Shown here one piece after another: positions 41,746 through 48,245 of a DNA stretch of 48,245 bases. The DNA is from an uncultured Ignavibacteriales bacterium (GTDB lineage: Bacteria > Bacteroidota > Ignavibacteria > Ignavibacteriales > Ignavibacteriaceae), in contig CAIMOS010000261.1 of NCBI GenBank assembly GCA_903843135.1, positions 1-48,245 of the forward strand, written 5' to 3'. Position numbers and translations under genes: made by a program. Below the pieces are notes generated by a model. That model had not been told where the DNA came from. It saw nothing but the letters and a program-made list of their open reading frames with translations, and ran no database searches. Positions within the stretch are counted from its first letter, which is position 1, and the number at the start of each line of letters is the position of its first letter.

Positions 41746-44700
41746 CTACTTCACCACCGCAAAGCGGCCGATTTTTTCGCCTATGCCGGGCGCGTCAACG
41801 TGGAATATGTACATTCCAAAAGCGAGGTCCATACCGTCTTTTGTCGTAAGGTTCCACGCAAGTTGTCCGTCCGTAAGCGTGCCTTCGTGTTCCAGTGTCT
41901 GAACCAGCGCGCCGCTCATTGTGTAAATCCTGATGGTGCACTTTGCGGGAAGATGGATAAACTGTATTCTCCTCTCGCCCCTTCCGACATCTGTTGTGGC
42001 AGGCTCCCAGGAGGCCGCGCCGACATAAGGATTAGGAACGACTGCAATTTTATCAAGTTCGTTTCCCGCCCTGGATTTATCAAACTGCTGGCTCCTTGTC
42101 GTGAACTCGAAATACTCGCCTGTCCTGAAAGGTTTCTTCGTCTTAATTCTGAATACATCTCCGGCGGCCGGCGGGATCTGGTTGGCAGCCGCAATGGCAG
42201 TGTCTTCCTGCAAAGTCATTGACCAGCTAACGTGCAGATTTCCGAAATCTGTCGCCTGTGAACCCAGCGAGTCGCCGAAAACAACAAATATCGCGTCGCC
42301 TTTGCCGAACGAAAAATCCTTATTTATATCTCGGAAGATAAACTGGAAGTGATTGTTATTCTCCGTCAGGTTTCTCACAATCACATTCGATGGCGATGGC
42401 TGACTGAATCCAGTCGCGGGATAGGAAGTGTCACCCATCATTGGTTCTGTGAACACGATCTCAAAATCGGCGGGATAATCAACCCGTTTTGCCTGATAAG
42501 CTGGCGCGTACCTTGGATCAAACCCGATCGTAACAAGGTAATTGCTTTCTCCGTTTTTCCATTTAGTGCCAGCGGTATCAATCGTTACGATGCTGTCGTT
42601 CTTAACGTCAACGCTGAAACCGTCAATGGTCAGGGTCTGAATATGATCGCCTTTGAACTGTGTCGGGTGGATTACCGTATCATTCTGCGTGAAGTCGATC
42701 AGCCTGTAATAAGGATAGGGATCATTCTGGTAAAGCGAAGTGTTAATAAACTCCATACGGTATGTATGGTTCGCCTGAATTGAATCGGGGTCAAGAATGT
42801 TTAATGACGCCGTACCCGTTCCCGGCCCGCTCAAAGTTGCGTTTGCAATCTGCGGTGGATAATATCCGGCTGAGGGCGCTCTGGGAGTTACAACCGCCGT
42901 ATTAACATCCGTTTTTGTTATTCCGTTGCTCAATAATTTAATTATGCTCGTGGTTTCCGAGGGCGGAATACCCTCGAACTGGCCGGCTATCGTTGTCGTG
43001 GTGAATCCCTGGTCATAAGCGACAACCGCGTAATAATACGTCTGCCCGTTCTGCACAGTAGTATCTACAAATGAATGGCGCAGGCCGGAATCAGTTCCGA
43101 GGTCAAACTTCGCGCCCTGGATATCTATCGGGTGAAGCCCTCTTACGCCGTCCACGAGATCGAACATCGCAAGCGGTTTGCGGTATATTGTTTTCCCGTA
43201 TGCATCGGTTACTATTTTATTCTCAATAAAATTCGGTTCGGTCGAACGGTATATCCTGTAGCCTTCAAAATTATATTTCTGGTAGAACGCGTCAAAGGTT
43301 TTTTCGGCTCGGTCATCCCAGTATAATGTTACCTTACCGTCGCCCGAAATAACTTTAACAACAGGTTTTTCAGGCGGCTTCGCAAAGCGGTAGTTAGCAT
43401 TGTAAATTGACTGTACCGTTCTTTTCCTTCTGAAAAGATCATTTTTATCGATTCCGTAAATCATCGCCATAGAGAATCGCTGTGTTTCGCCCGTTTCCTG
43501 CGGAGTCCCCGTGACTGTTGCATAAGTATTGCGCCCCACCATATGGAAGATATAAGATGAGAAGAAGTTGCCGAGATTGACACCCGCAAGCGACTGCCCG
43601 TGCGGCGAGGGAAGCGCGGAAAGCACTCCCCAGTTCTCTTCATCTTTCACCAACTCATATTTATGCACGGCAAAAATTGCAAATCCCGTAAGCCCAAGCT
43701 GGTCGGTTTCATCTTTATCAAGAATTCCGAAATCCGGTTCGCCCTGGTCCGGCTTGTCGTTTGCTTCGCTTCCGTCATTGTCTTTTATGCTGTAGTTATC
43801 ATCATACGGGCCGATACCGTCCGTGCCAACGTCATCATTAATCGGTTCGCCGGCGTCCCATTGTCCGTTCTGATTAATATCGGTATAAGAATTCCAGTTT
43901 CCGTTTTCATCGCTGTCCCAGTGCGGCCTCCAGGAATACCCGTAGAAATTTTTAAACTTCAGAGTGTCCTGCGCAACATCTTTGATAAACGGGTCCGTTT
44001 CCGGAGAAGAAATATAACTCAACGCAGAGTTGTCCCGTTTTTCATCGGTCAGACCGTCGTGATCGTTATCTCTCACATCATCGCCGATGCCCGGACTTTC
44101 AAGAAATGCATAAGCTGAATATCCGACAGGGCTCCAGTTGCCCGGATTCCCGAAGGGCACAGTTGACCAGGCATAAGATATCGCGAGCACTTCATCATAG
44201 TCGCCGGCGTTGTTGGACGAGTTATCGTGTCCGCCAATTCCCCAGTCAACATACTGGGCGAACAATGTTTTTTCGTAATCCGTTGTGCCCATATTTGTAA
44301 TTTCATAATACCAGAATATCACATCTTCGGCAAGCACTTGCGACCACTGAAATGCCCTGCCGTGGACCTGCATTCCCAGTCCGCCGCGTGTCGGGTCTTC
44401 TGCGTCGGCGTGAAAACCGTAACGGTTTATATAATCTTTATCTTCATCGTCGTCAAATACGAAATACGACTCAACATCAGCGTTCCGCACGCCCTTGCCG
44501 AAGTAACCGTTCCATAAACCGCTCCAGTCAGCAGGCCGGTCGGGCCAAGTAAGCGGCCAGGTATTCGGATCGTCGCTTCGCGCAACCGCAGACTGATAAG
44601 CGTCTGCGTATCCCGGCAGCGGCCACCAGCCGTATGTTACGCCGGTCGCGGCATCGTACCGCGTGAATTCGTAATAGTTTGTCTCCAGCGGATGAATGAG

Positions 44701-44982
44701 TTGTCCGCCGGGAGCGCGCGCCTCCGCCTGGACCATAACGGCGATGCCGTCAACGTATGTGTGTCCGCTTCCGCGGGGCCATACGCCGCTCTTTGTCGCC
44801 TGGTTTTCCCAGTCGGCAATTTCGCCAAAGTTGTAGAAGCAAGTTTCAACCAGGTTTCCGTCCATAATGCCCATCTTGGTGAATTTATGGTTGCCCCTGT
44901 TCTTATCAACAATCTGTTGGGCGTTCAGCGCGTAAAAGGTGATTATCACAAAAAGTATGCTTAGGGTATATTTTCTTTTCAT
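41746..44982 (-). CDS. Large secreted FnIII/calcium-motif protein of the SusC-PorV cassette (mannan copy)
   Basis: A 1,078 aa protein. A longer frame starts at 45015 but overlaps the SusC gene; the ATG at 44982 has AAAGGAA at good distance and opens a signal peptide (MKRKYTLSILFVIITFYALN), so it is chosen. It shares with 6277-9798 the WNGYFGK motif, a DPTRGGLGM ... QWSQVLAEDVIF block, calcium-type acidic motifs (DNDHDGLTDE near 305-314, DSDENGNWN near 356, DINQNGQWDAGE near 368), an FnIII-like domain about 545-690 with SGDGKVTLYWDD, and a C-terminal tail VVPNPYVGAASWEP ... APGIGEKIGRFAVVK. I recognise no named family. A surface role in glycan capture alongside the SusC-like receptor is proposed from position. 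Confidence 0.72.
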   Translation of the reverse strand: MKRKYTLSILFVIITFYALNAQQIVDKNRGNHKFTKMGIMDGNLVETCFYNFGEIADWENQATKSGVWPRGSGHTYVDGIAVMVQAEARAPGGQLIHPLETNYYEFTRYDAATGVTYGWWPLPGYADAYQSAVARSDDPNTWPLTWPDRPADWSGLWNGYFGKGVRNADVESYFVFDDDEDKDYINRYGFHADAEDPTRGGLGMQVHGRAFQWSQVLAEDVIFWYYEITNMGTTDYEKTLFAQYVDWGIGGHDNSSNNAGDYDEVLAISYAWSTVPFGNPGNWSPVGYSAYAFLESPGIGDDVRDNDHDGLTDEKRDNSALSYISSPETDPFIKDVAQDTLKFKNFYGYSWRPHWDSDENGNWNSYTDINQNGQWDAGEPINDDVGTDGIGPYDDNYSIKDNDGSEANDKPDQGEPDFGILDKDETDQLGLTGFAIFAVHKYELVKDEENWGVLSALPSPHGQSLAGVNLGNFFSSYIFHMVGRNTYATVTGTPQETGETQRFSMAMIYGIDKNDLFRRKRTVQSIYNANYRFAKPPEKPVVKVISGDGKVTLYWDDRAEKTFDAFYQKYNFEGYRIYRSTEPNFIENKIVTDAYGKTIYRKPLAMFDLVDGVRGLHPIDIQGAKFDLGTDSGLRHSFVDTTVQNGQTYYYAVVAYDQGFTTTTIAGQFEGIPPSETTSIIKLLSNGITKTDVNTAVVTPRAPSAGYYPPQIANATLSGPGTGTASLNILDPDSIQANHTYRMEFINTSLYQNDPYPYYRLIDFTQNDTVIHPTQFKGDHIQTLTIDGFSVDVKNDSIVTIDTAGTKWKNGESNYLVTIGFDPRYAPAYQAKRVDYPADFEIVFTEPMMGDTSYPATGFSQPSPSNVIVRNLTENNNHFQFIFRDINKDFSFGKGDAIFVVFGDSLGSQATDFGNLHVSWSMTLQEDTAIAAANQIPPAAGDVFRIKTKKPFRTGEYFEFTTRSQQFDKSRAGNELDKIAVVPNPYVGAASWEPATTDVGRGERRIQFIHLPAKCTIRIYTMSGALVQTLEHEGTLTDGQLAWNLTTKDGMDLAFGMYIFHVDAPGIGEKIGRFAVVK

Positions 44983-45004
44983 AGTTTCTATTCCTTTCGT
45001 CCTT

Positions 45005-47692
45005 TTATAAATCAACCGATGCGCCGATGATAACCTGGCGCGGCGCTGAATAAAAATCGGGACGGGTATAATATTCTTTCAGTGTATTCACTCCTCGCGG
45101 AGGTTCCTGTGCTCGGGTAAGATCAATCGTGTAACCCGCTCTGCCTGTATCGCCGAAAACATTAAGCTCGTTTTCAGTATCGAGCAGATTGTAAACTTTC
45201 ACAAACGCTGCGATTCTGTACCCCTCAAAGACAAGATACTTTGTGTAATAAAAATCAAGATTAAATATTGACGGCCTGTTGTCGCTGTTTTCCAGACCGA
45301 CGCGCTGGTTCGTCAATGAAGGCGTATACGGCAGTCCCGTTCCGAATCTTCCGATAACTGAAGCGATATAATCCGACGGATCACCCGTTGTTAAACTGAA
45401 ATTGATGGAATGCCTTCTGTCCCAGTCAAGGAACACTAACTGCTTGTTTGCTTCAACCGGCGGCGAAGCCTGCGCTTTGTTGTATGCATCGTTAGGATCG
45501 GAAGCATTGCCCTTTGCTACCTGGTAAGTATAGTCAAGGCTTAAGCCAAGGCCTTCCCTGAATTGCTTTTCAAAAGAAAGAGTTAAGCCGGTGACTGCTC
45601 CGTAATCGCGATTTATAAACTTCGCGAATTTTTTAAACTGGTCCTTTACGTGCAGTTCCATTCCGAGCAGATTGCGGATATCTTTATAATACGCGGTTAC
45701 CGTGGCGCCGAATCCGGTGAACAGTTCCTGCTGCAGGCCGATTTCATACATTGTTGTCTGCTGAGGTTTCAGATCGGCGTTGCCGATGCTGGTTCCGATG
45801 TTCTGCGGATAGTTGCCTGTAAGGGGAATCCTGAAATTCGGATTTTTATATAAAAATTCAAAAGGCGGTATCTGGAAGAAATGCCCGTACGAAATATGTA
45901 TCGCGCCTTTATCGCTCATCGGGTATGAAATTCCCAGGCGCGGGCTTATCTGGTATTTGACAGAGGCTTCAGTGAAGAGCGAATCGGGATACGGCGGGAT
46001 AAGGGCGTCAAGGTCGCCTATCTTATTCGGATCCTTCATTGTTTTTGCATCCGGCTTAAACATATCAAACCGCAGTCCGATATTCACGACGAGATAATCA
46101 AGTTCTATCTTGTCCTGAAGATAAGACGCGAATTGCACCGGATGGTTTGTATATACATTATAATTAAATGTTCCCGGGCTCGGGACCGACGGTTTATAAT
46201 TAGAATTGGCGTCAAACACGATCTGGAAATCTTTATAATCGAGTTCGTGCAGATTTAATTCAACACCCATTTTCGCCTGGTGGATCTGGTCAAGCTGGCT
46301 CGTAAGATCCGCCTTAACCGACTTTATTGTGGAGTTGTGATAAAAACTCCAGTTCTGAGTGCCTCCCGTCAGAAATGCGTTTCCCGACACATCTTTCATG
46401 CGGTCTGGCGTTACATAGCGGGAATCAAGAGGGTCTTCAAAAACATATCTTTTAAAATCTGTTACAACATATGAAGCAAGCACATCAAGGAATGTCGACT
46501 TGCTGAATACGTGAGTGTAACTTAAACTGTAAAGGAAGTTTTCCTGGTAGTTGGTGTAATCACCGTCCGGGTTCAGCCGGAATGAATGATCATAATTTTT
46601 ATATTCCTGGTTCTGGTACATTGTATTCAGGACCAGCCCCTTCCCTTCGCCGAGTTTATATTGCAGTTTTGCCTGCAGTGTCCCGCGTTTTGAATAATTC
46701 ATTGGAACATACTGGCTGTCCCCCGTTGCTCCGATATACCAGTCTGCGCGGTTGTTCGCGGAAAAGTTTGATGAGTCAGACGGATTAAACATCCGCTTGC
46801 CGTAAATATATCCGTCGTCATAGAAGTACCGGCCTGAAAGGAAAAACTTTAATTTGTCCTCTGCGCCGGGTACTGGCCCGCTGAACGAACCCTGAAAATT
46901 ATGTATTGCTGATGGAGATACTTTTTGAATATTCTGAAATAAGTCTTTATTTAAACTCACATAGTCGCCGCCGTAGAACATAAAAGAGCCGGTATAATTA
47001 TCGCCGGCGATTTTTGTAATCTGGTTGACCACGCCGGAAAGCGCCTCGCCGTATTCGGCGTTGAACGTACCGGTTAATACCTGTAATTCCTGTATGCTGT
47101 TAACTTCAGCAGAGAGGGCCGACTGGCCCGAAAGCGCGTCGTTAACGGATACGCCGTCAATTAAATATTTTACCTCGCCGCTTCTGCCACCGCGGAAATG
47201 CCCGTCGACAACACCGGCCTGAAGATTAATAATTCCCGACACATCTTCAACCGGAAGCATCGCGATATCATCACCGCTGATCTTGTTCTCTGTAGACGTC
47301 AGGTCTTTCCTTACTATCGGCGCCTGTGAAGTTACAACCACCGATTCCATAATCAGCACATCAGAATTCAGTCCAATGTCAAGTTTACTTGTCTGATCCG
47401 CGGAGATCCTTACGTTCCTGACATTCACTGTTGTATAACCCATATACGATGCTTTTATTTCATAGCTGCCGGGAGGAAGGTTAATTATAAAATAATTTCC
47501 TTCGGCATCGGTCACTCCGCCATAAGGAGTTTTTACCACGGAAACATTTACGCCTATCAGCGGTTCCCCGGTTTTGGCGTCTGTTATTTTGCCGGCGATT
47601 TTACCGGTGGTGCCGGCAAAGCTGTCCGTCAATAAAAGCAGAACAATTAATATGGTTAATATTTTATGGTGATGAAATCTGAATATGATCAT
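45005..47692 (-). CDS. SusC-like TonB-dependent outer-membrane receptor (mannan copy)
   Basis: An 895 aa receptor with signal peptide (1-27), carboxypeptidase-regulatory-like domain (about 28-110, GKIAGKITDAKTGEPLIGVN), plug (about 120-235: HFRGGRSGEVKYLIDGVSV, QELQVLTGTFNAEYGEALSG) and a long C-terminal barrel. It imports oligosaccharides with TonB energy. First gene of the mannan-type operon, about 38 bp after a strong terminator of the preceding gene. Its weak ribosome site is AGGTG 5 nt before the ATG. Plug and regulatory domain match the receptor at 9795-12587. No SusD partner is encoded beside it. Confidence 0.9.
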   Translation of the reverse strand: MIIFRFHHHKILTILIVLLLLTDSFAGTTGKIAGKITDAKTGEPLIGVNVSVVKTPYGGVTDAEGNYFIINLPPGSYEIKASYMGYTTVNVRNVRISADQTSKLDIGLNSDVLIMESVVVTSQAPIVRKDLTSTENKISGDDIAMLPVEDVSGIINLQAGVVDGHFRGGRSGEVKYLIDGVSVNDALSGQSALSAEVNSIQELQVLTGTFNAEYGEALSGVVNQITKIAGDNYTGSFMFYGGDYVSLNKDLFQNIQKVSPSAIHNFQGSFSGPVPGAEDKLKFFLSGRYFYDDGYIYGKRMFNPSDSSNFSANNRADWYIGATGDSQYVPMNYSKRGTLQAKLQYKLGEGKGLVLNTMYQNQEYKNYDHSFRLNPDGDYTNYQENFLYSLSYTHVFSKSTFLDVLASYVVTDFKRYVFEDPLDSRYVTPDRMKDVSGNAFLTGGTQNWSFYHNSTIKSVKADLTSQLDQIHQAKMGVELNLHELDYKDFQIVFDANSNYKPSVPSPGTFNYNVYTNHPVQFASYLQDKIELDYLVVNIGLRFDMFKPDAKTMKDPNKIGDLDALIPPYPDSLFTEASVKYQISPRLGISYPMSDKGAIHISYGHFFQIPPFEFLYKNPNFRIPLTGNYPQNIGTSIGNADLKPQQTTMYEIGLQQELFTGFGATVTAYYKDIRNLLGMELHVKDQFKKFAKFINRDYGAVTGLTLSFEKQFREGLGLSLDYTYQVAKGNASDPNDAYNKAQASPPVEANKQLVFLDWDRRHSINFSLTTGDPSDYIASVIGRFGTGLPYTPSLTNQRVGLENSDNRPSIFNLDFYYTKYLVFEGYRIAAFVKVYNLLDTENELNVFGDTGRAGYTIDLTRAQEPPRGVNTLKEYYTRPDFYSAPRQVIIGASVDL

Positions 47693-47729
47693 TTAACACC
47701 TACGGTTATAAGTTAGACATTAAAATAGG

Positions 47730-47759
47730 AAAGGGGGTGGAAATATCCACCCCCTTTTT
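47730..47759 (-). terminator. Strong hairpin terminator between the right-edge gene and the mannan operon
   Basis: AAAGGGGGTGGA (47730-47741) pairs perfectly with TCCACCCCCTTT (47746-47757) around a 4 nt AATA loop, a 12 bp stem. T runs lie on both sides, so it can act on either strand; it lies right after the stop of the minus-strand gene at 47768. The following SusC-like operon therefore needs its own promoter within or near the remaining 37 bp, or read-through. Confidence 0.88.
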
Positions 47760-47767
47760 GGAAAAGA

Positions 47768-48245
47768 TTACTTGAGCATAATCATTTTTTTGAATGACCG
47801 CTGAGAGCCGGCCTGTACCGAGTAGATATAGGTACCGCTCGCTGCTTTTGATCCGGTTACTGACATTCCGTTCCAGTTAACATTATGAATTCCTGCATTC
47901 TGCTGCTGGTTGTCAACTAAAGTTGCAACTTCATTTCCTAACATATCGAATATTTTTACCGTTACATTAGTACTCTGCGGAACAGAATAACTGATCCTTG
48001 TTGAAGGATTGAATGGATTCGGGTAGTTCTGGAATACAGTGAAGTCCGCCGGGATGAATTCTTCATACTGTATGCCTGTTGTACCGTTGATCTTTGTGAC
48101 CGACAGATCATCAAAGTAAACAACTCCGGTGAACCTTGAGTAAACGTGAAGTCTGATTTCAAGCGCCTTCGCATCAGGTGTGTTCGGCACTGTGAAGTCA
48201 AATGTGTACGGTGTCCAGTCAAACGATGTTGTCGCAGGGAACCTG
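47768..48245 (-). CDS. C-terminal part of a secreted carbohydrate-binding-fold protein with T9SS tail
   Basis: The frame is open to the window edge (the visible 159 codons start off-window, so a GTG at 48190 is not the start). The first ~55 visible residues (SFDWTPYTFDFTVPNTPDAK, ALEIRLHVYSRFTGVVYFDD) fit the end of a galactose-binding-like/CBM4-9-type jelly roll. The last ~85 residues are a T9SS type A sorting domain with FQNYPNPFNPSTRISYSVP and a C-terminal KKMIMLK. The catalytic part is outside the window; an endo-mannanase would fit the operon that follows, but that is a guess. Confidence 0.8.
   Translation of the reverse strand, partial: RFPATTSFDWTPYTFDFTVPNTPDAKALEIRLHVYSRFTGVVYFDDLSVTKINGTTGIQYEEFIPADFTVFQNYPNPFNPSTRISYSVPQSTNVTVKIFDMLGNEVATLVDNQQQNAGIHNVNWNGMSVTGSKAASGTYIYSVQAGSQRSFKKMIMLK

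Noticed and set aside
44983-45015. Longer N-terminus for the 1,078 aa protein
   Set aside because: It overlaps the SusC-like gene and puts charged residues before the signal peptide; the ATG at 44982 has a ribosome site.
47768-48190. GTG at 48190 as a gene start giving a 140 aa protein
   Set aside because: The frame continues upstream to the window edge with sequence that fits a carbohydrate-binding fold, so this is the end of a larger gene.

Overview
The window reads as a stretch of carbohydrate-utilisation genes from a member of the Bacteroidota/Ignavibacteria group, most likely an Ignavibacteriales-type organism. The evidence is type IX secretion (T9SS) type A sorting tails of the YPNPFNP kind on several secreted proteins, SusC-like TonB-dependent receptors with a carboxypeptidase-regulatory N-terminal domain, PorV/PorQ-type outer-membrane proteins, a Bacteroidota-style promoter (TTTG, 20 nt, TATATTTC), and an SSS symporter alongside ABC sugar import. 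No rRNA, tRNA, CRISPR array or intact mobile element was seen. All genes but one are on the minus strand.

Reading in the direction of transcription (right to left): (1) At the right edge is the 3' end of a secreted protein with a carbohydrate-binding-like fold and a T9SS tail, followed by a strong hairpin terminator. (2) 47692 to 23629 is a tightly packed run of fourteen genes: SusC-like receptor, ~1,080 aa secreted protein, PorV-like barrel, SurA/PpiC-like chaperone, ABC solute-binding lipoprotein, two ABC permeases, two GH130 phosphorylases, a secreted 420 aa (alpha/alpha)-barrel-like protein, a 1,038 aa secreted multidomain LamG protein, a GH2 beta-mannosidase, an aldo/keto reductase and an 841 aa secreted six-hairpin-like glycosidase. 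It is best read as a beta-mannan or manno-oligosaccharide utilisation operon. (3) galM (plus strand) and galT-symporter-small membrane protein-lacI (minus strand) diverge from a shared region holding a promoter and a LacI-type operator. (4) 17881 to the left edge is a second operon: LacZ-type GH2 beta-galactosidase, PpiC, SusC-like receptor, 1,173 aa secreted protein, PorV-like barrel, a secreted multi-module glycan-binding protein, a GH53 endo-beta-1,4-galactanase and a clan GH-A hydrolase cut by the window edge. This is a beta-1,4-galactan utilisation operon, with a near-identical LacI operator upstream of its first gene.

The most notable feature is that both operons carry a paralogous set of four genes (SusC-like receptor, ~1,100 aa FnIII/calcium-motif surface protein, PorV-like barrel, PpiC-like chaperone) and neither has a SusD-like gene. 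This looks like a modular glycan-uptake cassette in which the large protein plus PorV-like barrel take the place of SusD, with one copy coupled to galactan enzymes and one to mannan enzymes. The proposed flow for galactan is surface cleavage by GH53, uptake through the SusC-like receptor, trimming by the GH2 enzyme, symport of the sugar and entry into the Leloir pathway (galM, galT; galK and galE are not in the window). For mannan it is outer-membrane uptake, periplasmic capture by the ABC binding protein, import, and phosphorolysis or hydrolysis in the cytoplasm. Domain and family calls rest on motif recognition by eye; no alignment or database search was run.
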